Origin: Campylobacter lari
GTDB taxonomy: Bacteria; Campylobacterota; Campylobacteria; Campylobacterales; Campylobacteraceae
DNA: 64,000 nucleotides
Direction of reading: 5' to 3'
Assembly (NCBI RefSeq): GCF_001017575.1
Contig: NZ_CP011372.1
Span: 496,001 to 560,000 of the forward strand
The notes below the pieces were generated by a model. That model saw only the letters and a list, made by a program, of their open reading frames with translations. It was not told the DNA's origin and did not search any database. Positions within the stretch are counted from its first letter, which is position 1, and each line of letters starts with the position of its first letter. Below are positions 31,002 to 37,870 of the stretch, piece by piece. Both the position numbers and the translations under genes were made by a program.

Positions 31002-31472
31002 ATGGCTTTTGAAATTTGTGAGAGTAAAAAGGAAGATTTAGAAAAAATTTTAGAATTACTCAAAGAGCTTGCTATTCATGAAAATATGCTTGATGATGTA
31101 AAATGTACAACTAAAGAACTTGAAGAATCATTTTTTAAACATGAATACGCTAAGGCCTTGAGCTTAAAGGTTGATGGTGAGATAATAGGTTATGTGATGT
31201 ATTATTTTACTTTTTCATCTTTTTGGGGTTTGGGTGGATTATACTTAGAAGATATTTACATACAACCAAAGCATAGAAAAAAAGGTTATGCTAGAGCTGT
31301 TTTTAAATATTTAGCGCAAATTTGTAAAGAAAAAAATCTCAAACGCTTAGAGTGGGTTTGTTTAAATGATAATGATTTGGGCATTGAATTTTACACCAAG
31401 TTAAATGCAAGACATATGAATGAGTGGAGAACTTATCGTTTAGAGGGTAAAAATTTAGAAGCATTGATGTAA
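31002..31472 (+). CDS. GNAT-family N-acetyltransferase
   Basis: The 156-residue product has the GNAT fold: an N-terminal strand-helix pair, the beta4 strand Y-L-E-D-I-Y-I, and the acetyl-CoA-binding loop Q-P-K-H-R-K-K-G-Y-A-R (motif A, Q/R-x-x-G-x-A) followed by the W-V-C-L-N-D-N strand and F-Y-x-K-L-x-A. It resembles diamine or amino-acid acetyltransferases of the SSAT-like group, but the substrate is not defined by sequence. The next gene starts at the base where this one stops. A GNAT gene also lies beside rpmH in C. jejuni (Cj0962) as I recall. Confidence 0.88.
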   Translation: MAFEICESKKEDLEKILELLKELAIHENMLDDVKCTTKELEESFFKHEYAKALSLKVDGEIIGYVMYYFTFSSFWGLGGLYLEDIYIQPKHRKKGYARAVFKYLAQICKEKNLKRLEWVCLNDNDLGIEFYTKLNARHMNEWRTYRLEGKNLEALM

Positions 31473-32083
31473 TGAATAAACGCAGTTTGTATTATCTAAA
31501 AGCTTTTGGTTATGAATACTTTAATGAGCAAAAGCAAATTAGGTGTTTTAACTTAAGCTTTAAAGAATTAAACGAAAGAGTGAAAACTTGCAATCTTTGT
31601 CATTTTTCCAAATTAAGAAAGCATAGTTTAATGGAAAAAGAAGCCAAAAATGCTAAAATTTTGATTTATCAAGCCTTTATCGATAAAGAAGAAAATGAAA
31701 GTGGAAAGTTTTTTGCTTCTAAAAATAAGCAAGAGTTTTTAATGCTTTGTAAAGAGCTTTTAAATTTAAAAGAAGATGAAATATATTTTTCTTATATGTT
31801 TAAATGTTTTAGTAATTTTAAAATGGATGAACAAGCATTAAAATTATGCTTACCATATTTTTATAACGAGCTTGATTTTGTAAAAGCAAAGGTTATTTTA
31901 TGTCTTGGTCAAGAAGCTTTTGCAAGTTTGGGTTTTGAGAACTTTCAAAAATACAAAGGGCAATGTATGCGTTTTAATAATGCTTTGCTTTTGCCAAGTT
32001 ATGATTTGAATTTTGTGAGTAAAAATCCTAGCTTTTATGCTGAATTTATAGATGATATTAAAAAAATAAAAGGTTATTTATGA
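31472..32083 (+). CDS. Family-4 uracil-DNA-glycosylase-like Fe-S protein, probably catalytically altered
   Basis: The 203-residue product resembles family 4 UDGs. Four cysteines at 40, 43 (T-C-N-L-C), 112 (F-K-C-F) and 126 (L-C-L-P-Y-F) match the [4Fe-4S] ligands of that family, and V-I-L-C-L-G-Q-E-A-F matches the following strand. The usual motif 1 (G-E-A-P-G) is replaced by Y-Q-A-F-I near 66-70, and the H-P-S motif 2 region reads L-P-S-Y-D, so glycosylase activity is doubtful. It is translationally coupled to the GNAT gene and overlaps the next gene by four bases. Function unknown. Confidence 0.65.
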   Translation: MNKRSLYYLKAFGYEYFNEQKQIRCFNLSFKELNERVKTCNLCHFSKLRKHSLMEKEAKNAKILIYQAFIDKEENESGKFFASKNKQEFLMLCKELLNLKEDEIYFSYMFKCFSNFKMDEQALKLCLPYFYNELDFVKAKVILCLGQEAFASLGFENFQKYKGQCMRFNNALLLPSYDLNFVSKNPSFYAEFIDDIKKIKGYL

Positions 32084-33297
32084 GAAAAAGTTTAGTTTGT
32101 TTGATGATGAGTTTTGTTTTAACTTTAAGTGCTTTTGCAAAAGAGCAAAAACCATCGCCCATAGAACCTAGTGAGTCTTTTTATCCTAATTTAGAATTTC
32201 AAAATTGTGATAATGATTGTTTATTTACTTTGCTAGAAATAGGACTTTATTTTAATTTCTTATCAAGATTTAACAATGATAATACAAATGAACTTTTGGT
32301 TAATATCTATACTAAACTTTTAAACTCCATTATAGATTTTGAAAAAAGAATTCAAAAAAATGCTAGTGTAAAACTAGCTATTATTATACCTGAGCAAACG
32401 ATTAAAAGTTATTCTAATACTATTATAAATTCAAGCATAGCGTATTTATTAAGACAAAGAGCACAGATAAAAGTAAAGGTGTTTTTAATAGGCACAGAAG
32501 ATGAGAACAAGATAACTAAAGCACTTAAACAGGCTCAAGATGAAAAATTTAACTATATCATAGCAGGTTTTACAGATAAGGGTGTGAAAAATTTATTAAA
32601 AGAAAATCTTGATTTAAATGTAAAAGTTTTTATTCCTACTGCACATAAAAGAAATTTTGATACGCAAAATGAAAATGTGTATTTTGGAAGTATAGATTAT
32701 CAAAAACAAATTCAAAAACTTTTGGAATACTCCAATGGTAAAAATATCATTTTTTCAGATGGAACACCTTTGGCAAATCGCTTAGATGAGAATGTTTTAA
32801 ACGCAAGTAATGGTAGTGAGAAAATTTACACTATCAATAGTTCTAAATTTGATTTTAGAAGTATTTTAAATCAAAATAGAAGTTTTCAAGATTCTAGTAT
32901 TATTTTAAATACTTCTTTGATTAAAACAGCGCTTATAAGCTCACAAATAAGAACTTATGATATAGAGCCTTTTGTGTTATTATCAACTCAGATTAATTAT
33001 AATCCTATTTTACTAAGTTTAACGCAAATTAACGATAGAAAAAAACTTTTGCTAGCAAATTCCATTTCTAATGAGGATCAAACTCTAAGCTATCTTAATG
33101 AGCTTTTTTCGCAAAATATTAACTATAACTGGATAGCGTATGCAACTAGCGTGGGGCTTGATTATTTTTATACGCAGTTTTTAGATAAAGACTCTCAAAG
33201 AATTTTCGATGAGAGTTTAAATAATAATCAATTTGACTATAAGGTTAAGATCATACGCTCGCAAGGCTTAGGTTTTACTCCTTTGCAAGATCAGTAA
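32080..33297 (+). CDS. Putative periplasmic protein, type 1 binding-protein-like
   Basis: The 405-residue product has a clear signal peptide (hydrophobic 5-19, cleavage near A20). After an Asp/Asn-rich start, residues from about 100 onward alternate strands and helices (K-L-A-I-I-I-P, then K-V-F-L-I-G-T, then Y-I-I-A-G-F-T) in a way that recalls a type 1 periplasmic-binding-protein or LpoA/PBP-activator C-terminal fold. That reading is inference and no ligand can be named. It overlaps the UDG-like gene by four bases, and its last 23 bases overlap the end of the convergent thioesterase gene. It corresponds in position to C. jejuni Cj0964 as I remember. Confidence 0.7.
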   Translation: MRKSLVCLMMSFVLTLSAFAKEQKPSPIEPSESFYPNLEFQNCDNDCLFTLLEIGLYFNFLSRFNNDNTNELLVNIYTKLLNSIIDFEKRIQKNASVKLAIIIPEQTIKSYSNTIINSSIAYLLRQRAQIKVKVFLIGTEDENKITKALKQAQDEKFNYIIAGFTDKGVKNLLKENLDLNVKVFIPTAHKRNFDTQNENVYFGSIDYQKQIQKLLEYSNGKNIIFSDGTPLANRLDENVLNASNGSEKIYTINSSKFDFRSILNQNRSFQDSSIILNTSLIKTALISSQIRTYDIEPFVLLSTQINYNPILLSLTQINDRKKLLLANSISNEDQTLSYLNELFSQNINYNWIAYATSVGLDYFYTQFLDKDSQRIFDESLNNNQFDYKVKIIRSQGLGFTPLQDQ

Positions 33298-33655
33298 AAA
33301 CTCTAGTTATAGCCTCATCTATAGGGGCTACTTTTTCATTTTTTAAAAAGGCTAGGGTAAATTCAGCCTCAAAAAGCTTGGTGTTATCTTTGTAAATCTC
33401 TTGTTTTATGCAAACTGAAGCTTTTTTAAGCTTTGTGATAAATGTTTTTACTTCTATAAGATCTCCAAGTTTAGCGGGTTTTAAAAAGTTACAATTTGCT
33501 TTAGTAAGTAGGAAATGTCCTGTGTTTTTATCAAAAATTTTTGCGTTTTTTTGAAAAAATATCTCACTTCTTGCTCTTTCGCAAAATTTTAAGTAGTTGC
33601 TATGATATACCACTCCACCTGCATCGGTATCTTCATAATAAATTCGCATTTGCAT
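33275..33655 (-). CDS. YbgC-like acyl-CoA thioesterase
   Basis: The 126-residue hotdog-fold protein has the 4-hydroxybenzoyl-CoA thioesterase-type signature Y-Y-E-D-T-D-A-G-G-V-V-Y-H-S-N-Y-L, with the active-site aspartate in D-T-D. YbgC proteins hydrolyse short-chain or malonyl/acyl-CoA thioesters and are often linked to the Tol-Pal or lipid systems; no tol genes are adjacent here. Two ATGs lie six bases apart; both keep the motif. The 3' end overlaps the convergent periplasmic protein gene. It follows the pentapeptide-repeat gene after 10 bases. Confidence 0.88.
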   Translation of the reverse strand: MQMRIYYEDTDAGGVVYHSNYLKFCERARSEIFFQKNAKIFDKNTGHFLLTKANCNFLKPAKLGDLIEVKTFITKLKKASVCIKQEIYKDNTKLFEAEFTLAFLKNEKVAPIDEAITRVFTDLAKE

Positions 33656-33665
33656 TTAAAATCCT

Positions 33666-35471
33666 TTAGTTTGGTATGATAGTGTTTTTTCTTGCTGTTT
33701 TTTGAAGGGAAAAGATGATTAAACCTACTATTAGTGTATAGAGTGTGATTAAAAGATTTTCAAAAGCATTATAGTTGTTATCTCCGATGAGATTTGCTAT
33801 GCCAAAGATTAGTTTTGGTTTATAGCAAATCACCCAAAAAATAATTATAGAATTAATGCTAACAAATGCTTTCATTGTATCTATACACCTAAATAAAGCT
33901 AAAGCAGATAAAATAAAACTTCCTAAAGCGCTTAAGTATAATCCGTAAAAGTTGAATGTATTTAAAATACATAAGCCGTGTTTGTATAGTTTTATCATAA
34001 AAAGCATATACACAAACATTCCTATGGTTATGATTAGCCATTTTACATTTAAAACTAAATCTGTATGATGATCGCAAAGTTTGCGATAAAAGAAAATTTG
34101 CCATTGCTCGATTATATCTTTTAAATTTTTAATTTTTTTGTGTTTTAGTTCTAATTCTCTAGCATAAAGCTCTTGTGCTCTTAATTCTGAAGCATCGATT
34201 AGATTGTGATGAGTTATGCGGTTGCTTTTTAATTTTCTAAATAAATCTCTTAAATTTAAAAATTCATCATAATGATTTTTTTCTATTTCTTCTTCTAATT
34301 CTTCATGGTTGTATTGTATGCAATCATGCTCTATATTAAACTGATTGGAAAAAGTACAATTTATGAATTTTGGTTTGTTATCTAAAGTGGCATTGTCAAA
34401 AACTACGATATTGTTAAATATTACATTTTTAAAATTTAAATCTTTTGTATATATGTTTTCAAAATTGATAATGCCTTTAAAAGTAATATCTTGAAAATGG
34501 TATATTTGCTTTGTTATATTATTAGTGCTAGTTTTATCTCTTTCTTTATTGGAAATAAATTTAACATTATTAAATTCCACTCCACTAAATTTGATTGTAT
34601 TATTAAAAAAAGAAGTGTTTACAAACCTAGTTTCACCTTCAAAACGCGCTACATTAAAATCAACCCTAGCTTTAAATTCTGCCCTAGTGAAAGAAGTTTT
34701 ACCTTTAAAAACTGCTTCTCTAAAATTATTTTCTATGTTTTCTTGATTTGTATACTCAGCTAAGAATTTTGTATTTATAAATCTAGCTTCACCTTCAAAA
34801 CGCGCTACATTAAAATCAACCCTAGCTTTAAATTCTGTGCTATCAAAATAGGCATTATCTTTAAAAACTGCTTCTCTAAAATTATTTTCTATGTTTTCTT
34901 GATTTGTATACTCAGCTAAGAATTTTGTATTTATAAATCTAGCTTCACCTTCAAAACGCGCTACATTAAAATCAACCCTAGCTTTAAATTCTGTGCTATC
35001 AAAATAGGCATTATCTTTAAAAACTGCTTCTCTAAAATTATTTTCTATGTTTTCTTGATTTGTATACTCAGCTAAGAATTTTGTTTCTATAAACCTAACT
35101 TCATCTTCAAATTTTGTTAAACCAAAATCAACTTGATTACCAAAAATCGTGCTTGAAAAACTAACTTTTTTTTCAAAAATACATTGAATAAAACTAACTT
35201 TTCTGTGAAAGCTAAATCCTCTAACAATGATTTGATTTTTAAAAATACAGTCTATAAAAAATAATTCTATATTATCATCTGCAAAATAAATATAATCGAT
35301 TTCGCAGTTTTTTATAGTGATTTTATTTATTTGTTTTTGTTTTAGAATGTTTAAATCAATTTCACTAATGTTAGAGTTGTGAATAGTTATTGTATTCTCA
35401 TTTATTTTTATATTTGTATCTTTGATATTTTCTTGTATCAATATACCATAAGATTCTAGAAGCTTTTGCAT
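33666..35471 (-). CDS. Pentapeptide-repeat membrane protein with internal 52-residue duplications
   Basis: The 601-residue product has a long beta-helix-type region (about 60-375) in which phenylalanine recurs every five residues (for example V-D-F-N-V-A-R-F-E-G-E-A-R-F), the pattern of Phe-rich pentapeptide repeats. Within it a 52-residue unit containing L-A-E-Y-T-N-Q-E-N-I-E-N-N-F-R occurs three times, two copies being identical over most of their length. A charged helical linker (about 395-460) follows, and then four to five hydrophobic segments (about 470-590) form a C-terminal membrane domain. The function is unknown. It probably shares a promoter region with the divergent dsbA gene. Confidence 0.85.
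   Translation of the reverse strand: MQKLLESYGILIQENIKDTNIKINENTITIHNSNISEIDLNILKQKQINKITIKNCEIDYIYFADDNIELFFIDCIFKNQIIVRGFSFHRKVSFIQCIFEKKVSFSSTIFGNQVDFGLTKFEDEVRFIETKFLAEYTNQENIENNFREAVFKDNAYFDSTEFKARVDFNVARFEGEARFINTKFLAEYTNQENIENNFREAVFKDNAYFDSTEFKARVDFNVARFEGEARFINTKFLAEYTNQENIENNFREAVFKGKTSFTRAEFKARVDFNVARFEGETRFVNTSFFNNTIKFSGVEFNNVKFISNKERDKTSTNNITKQIYHFQDITFKGIINFENIYTKDLNFKNVIFNNIVVFDNATLDNKPKFINCTFSNQFNIEHDCIQYNHEELEEEIEKNHYDEFLNLRDLFRKLKSNRITHHNLIDASELRAQELYARELELKHKKIKNLKDIIEQWQIFFYRKLCDHHTDLVLNVKWLIITIGMFVYMLFMIKLYKHGLCILNTFNFYGLYLSALGSFILSALALFRCIDTMKAFVSINSIIIFWVICYKPKLIFGIANLIGDNNYNAFENLLITLYTLIVGLIIFSLQKTARKNTIIPN
34625..35088. repeat. Three-copy 156-bp in-frame tandem repeat in the pentapeptide gene
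   Basis: Landmark ACTGCTTCTC recurs at 34711, 34867 and 35023, exactly 156 bases apart, and TTCACCTTC recurs at 34632 and 34788 with the same period. The unit equals 52 codons, so gain or loss of a copy keeps the frame. The leftmost copy diverges between about 34681 and 34705; the central copies are nearly identical. Confidence 0.95.
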
Positions 35472-35566
35472 TTATTTTGCCTTGTTTTATGTGTCTAATA
35501 AAATGTAAATTTTATCTAAAATGCTATAAGAAAAGCATAAAATATTCTTGATTTTATATCTTATGT

Positions 35567-35572
35567 TAAAAT
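35567..35572 (+). promoter_or_regulatory. Candidate -10 element for the first dsbA gene
   Basis: TAAAAT lies 33 bases before the ATG at 35605 in a strongly AT-rich divergent region (35472-35604). It is a plausible but imperfect -10, and no -35 is visible. Confidence 0.3.
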
Positions 35573-35604
35573 TGTATTTTATATCATCAAAAAAAAGGAA
35601 AATC

Positions 35605-36255
35605 ATGCAAGTATTGCAAAAAATGTTTAAATTGTTAGCTATTATAGCTTTTGTTTTTAGTGTAAATGCTAATGCGTTAAGTGAGGGTAAAGAGTATATC
35701 ACCTTAAAAACACCTATCCCAAATGCACAAAATTCACTGATAGAAATTTTTTCTTATCGTTGTATTCATTGTTATAATCATCATCAATTTCACACTCTAG
35801 CAAAGGTTAAAGAGGCTTTGCCAAATTTAAAATATGATCTTTTTTCGGTAAGCTCTATGAGTGAGTATGGTGGGGTTTTAAATGAAATGTTTGCGTTAGC
35901 TTCGTTTAAAGAAAAAGCTTTAGGTTTGGATGTTACTAGCGAAAAAAGTCTTACTTATAAGCTTGCTGATGTGTATTTTATAAGTCATTTTGAGCAAAAG
36001 TTAAATTTAAATGATCTTGATTTATTTTATAAAATAGGCTTAAATGCTATCGGTGCTAGTAAAGAAGAATTGCAAAAATTTTTACAAACAAAAGAAGCCA
36101 AAGAGCTTTTAACTGCTTATGATGTAGCTAATGAAATTTCAAGAAATTATGGCACACCTGCTTTTGTAGTAAACGGTAAATATCAAATCAATCCTGAGTA
36201 TATCACTTCCTTAGAAGAATTAATCCGTATAGTTAAAGAACTTTCTACTAAATAA
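35605..36255 (+). CDS. DsbA-type periplasmic thiol oxidase, CIHC active site
   Basis: The 216-residue product has a signal peptide (about 1-24, ending A-N-A-L-S) and a thioredoxin fold with a helical insertion. The active site is C53-I-H-C56 in F-S-Y-R-C-I-H-C-Y, and the cis-proline loop is G-T-P-A-F. DsbA enzymes introduce disulfides into exported proteins. I chose the ATG at 35605 because AAAAAAGGAAAATC lies directly before it; an upstream ATG would bury the signal peptide. C. jejuni has paired DsbA proteins with CIHC and CTHC motifs, and this is the CIHC form. It has its own terminator at 36262-36298 and a near-copy of its 5' third in the next gene. Confidence 0.9.
   Translation: MQVLQKMFKLLAIIAFVFSVNANALSEGKEYITLKTPIPNAQNSLIEIFSYRCIHCYNHHQFHTLAKVKEALPNLKYDLFSVSSMSEYGGVLNEMFALASFKEKALGLDVTSEKSLTYKLADVYFISHFEQKLNLNDLDLFYKIGLNAIGASKEELQKFLQTKEAKELLTAYDVANEISRNYGTPAFVVNGKYQINPEYITSLEELIRIVKELSTK
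35649..35699 (+). repeat. 51-base block identical to 36479-36529
   Basis: This block, at the signal-peptide cleavage region of the first dsbA gene, is identical base for base to 36479-36529 in the second. Similarity continues with only a few mismatches to the active-site codons (about 35761 and 36591) and then drops to ordinary paralogue levels. Confidence 0.95.
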
Positions 36256-36261
36256 ACACAC

Positions 36262-36298
36262 AAAACATTATATCTTTAGTTTCAAGATATAATGTTTT
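36262..36298 (+). terminator. Rho-independent terminator after the first dsbA gene
   Basis: A perfect 15-base stem (36262-36276 with 36284-36298) with a seven-base loop begins 6 bases after the TAA stop, and the descending arm ends in TTTT with TATTT after it. It separates the first dsbA from the second dsbA-dsbI-assT group. Confidence 0.8.
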
Positions 36299-36300
36299 AT

Positions 36301-36326
36301 TTAAATAATAATAAATTATTATTTAA
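36301..36326. repeat. AT-only inverted repeat upstream of the second dsbA gene
   Basis: Two 12-base arms (36301-36312 and 36315-36326) made only of A and T are perfect inverse complements around an AA centre. It lies in the 176-base gap before the second dsbA gene, about 105 bases upstream of the start. It could be an operator or simply low-complexity sequence. The rest of the gap holds AGGAGG-type ribosome binding sequence before the ATG and no clear -10. Confidence 0.5.
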
Positions 36327-36431
36327 TTTTTATTTTATATTTTTATTATCATTTAAGTTGGATTAGTATAAGCTAATATTGTTTATAAGATTTTTTTAAT
36401 AATTAATTATAAACATATAAAGGAGGCTTAA

Positions 36432-37094
36432 ATGCAAAATAGATTCAACATGTTCTTAGGTTCGGCTTTGTTGGCTGTTTTTGTTTTTAGTGTAAATGCT
36501 AATGCGTTAAGTGAGGGTAAAGAGTATATTACTTTAAAAACACCTATCCCAAATGCACAAAATTCTTTGATAGAAGTGTTTTCTTATCGTTGCACGCATT
36601 GTTATGATCATCATAAATTCAATACAATCTCAAAAGTTAAAGAAAAATTACCACAATTAACTTATAAATTTTATCCTGTTAGTTCTATGGGTGATTATGG
36701 AAAGCAAGCTAATGAAATTTTTGCTTTTGCTGCTTTTAAAGATGAGCAAAATAAAGTAAGTCAAAGTGATAAAAATAGTTTAACTCATAAAGCTTCTGAA
36801 GCGTATTTTAATGCTTATTTTAAGAAAAAACAAAGATGGGGAAATGGAGCTAACCCTGAAGCGTTTTATGAAGTAGGATTAAAAGCAATTTCAGCAAGCA
36901 AAGAAGATTTAGATAATTTTTTAAAAACTCCTGAGGCTAGTGAAATTTTAAAATCTTACGAAAGTGCTAATGATATTTCTAAAAACTATGGTACACCTGC
37001 TTTTATAGTAAATGGTAAATATCAAATTACACCGCAAGCTATCACATCTCCACAAGTTTTGATAGAAATAACAGAAGAGTTAAGTAAGATGTAG
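36432..37094 (+). CDS. DsbA/DsbL-type periplasmic thiol oxidase, CTHC active site
   Basis: The 220-residue product has a signal peptide (about 1-25) and a DsbA fold with active site C54-T-H-C57 and cis-proline loop G-T-P-A-F-I. It starts behind a strong AAAGGAGG ribosome binding site. It is the first gene of a tight set followed 15 bases later by the DsbI-like oxidase and then the arylsulfate sulfotransferase, which suggests it plays the role of DsbL, the dedicated oxidase of AssT in uropathogenic E. coli. The N-terminal third is nearly identical to the preceding dsbA gene, while the rest is perhaps 45 percent identical. It corresponds to the CTHC DsbA2 of C. jejuni as I recall. Confidence 0.9.
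   Translation: MQNRFNMFLGSALLAVFVFSVNANALSEGKEYITLKTPIPNAQNSLIEVFSYRCTHCYDHHKFNTISKVKEKLPQLTYKFYPVSSMGDYGKQANEIFAFAAFKDEQNKVSQSDKNSLTHKASEAYFNAYFKKKQRWGNGANPEAFYEVGLKAISASKEDLDNFLKTPEASEILKSYESANDISKNYGTPAFIVNGKYQITPQAITSPQVLIEITEELSKM
36479..36529 (+). repeat. 51-base block identical to 35649-35699
   Basis: This is the second copy of the block shared by the two dsbA genes, 830 bases downstream of the first and in the same reading frame and position of the protein (end of signal peptide and start of mature chain). Confidence 0.95.
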
Positions 37095-37109
37095 TTTTTG
37101 GAGTATTTT

Positions 37110-37847
37110 ATGAGTTCTTGTCCTGCTAGTAGAGTTAGTGCTTGGCAAAACACTAGAATGCCTTGGTTAATAATGGTTATAGCTATGATAAGTTTAACTT
37201 TCATAGCACACTTTTTGTTTCAAGAATATCTTTATATGGAGCCTTGTGAGCAGTGTGTTTATATAAGATTTGCTATGTTAACTATGGCTTTTGGTGGTAT
37301 TTTAGCTTTGATAGATCCTAAAAATGATTATTTGAAAATTTTTGCATATACTTTTGTATTTTGGGGTATATGGCTTGGTATAGAGTATTGTATTACTCTT
37401 AATCATATTCATGAAGTAGTGCATTCAGAAAATCCTTTTGCTGGGGTTGATGGATGTAGAGAAATTCCTATATATCCTTTTAATTTACCATTGCATGAAT
37501 GGGCGCCAGGATGGTTTTTACCAACAGGTGAGTGTGGCATGGATACACCTATAGTACCTGAAGATGTTTATGGTAGTTTAAATGCTTTTCAGAAATTTTT
37601 TGTTGGAACTCCTCCAAATTTTGAGGATGGGTTATATAGCAATGGTTGGTATTTGATTCCTAGTATGGAATTTATGAATATGGCGGTTTGTTGCTTATTG
37701 GCTTTTGTTGTTTGTTTGGTGATTTTAGGAGGTATGTTTATTTCTTATGCATTTTCACATCCTAAGGCTAAAATTTATGCTTTGATTGTTTTGGTGTTTG
37801 TGATTATTCTTAAAATTTTAGGTGAGCCAAGTGTGCAAATGGCTTAG
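37110..37847 (+). CDS. dsbI: DsbI/DsbB-family quinone-linked disulfide oxidase
   Basis: The 245-residue inner-membrane protein reoxidises DsbA/DsbL and passes electrons to quinone. About five membrane segments are predicted (about 18-38, 50-68, 75-97, 188-212 and 225-240). The first periplasmic cysteine pair is C46-E-Q-C49 and the second pair is C116 and C142, the latter in a long periplasmic loop containing [15 protein letters not shown] start it at ATG 37110, with TTGGAG seven bases before; a TTG at 37098 is open but has no advantage. The order dsbA-dsbI-sulfotransferase matches the dsbL-dsbI-assT unit known from E. coli CFT073. Confidence 0.9.
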   Translation: MSSCPASRVSAWQNTRMPWLIMVIAMISLTFIAHFLFQEYLYMEPCEQCVYIRFAMLTMAFGGILALIDPKNDYLKIFAYTFVFWGIWLGIEYCITLNHIHEVVHSENPFAGVDGCREIPIYPFNLPLHEWAPGWFLPTGECGMDTPIVPEDVYGSLNAFQKFFVGTPPNFEDGLYSNGWYLIPSMEFMNMAVCCLLAFVVCLVILGGMFISYAFSHPKAKIYALIVLVFVIILKILGEPSVQMA

Positions 37848-37870
37848 TAGTATTAAAAAAAGGAGAAAGA

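Noticed and set aside
34625..35088. CRISPR-like array
   Set aside because: The repeats are contiguous 156-bp units without spacers and lie inside a coding frame, so they are a coding tandem repeat.
36327..36431. Possible small RNA between the two dsbA genes
   Set aside because: The stretch is very AT-rich with no promoter, conserved stem or terminator of its own beyond the dsbA1 terminator already listed.
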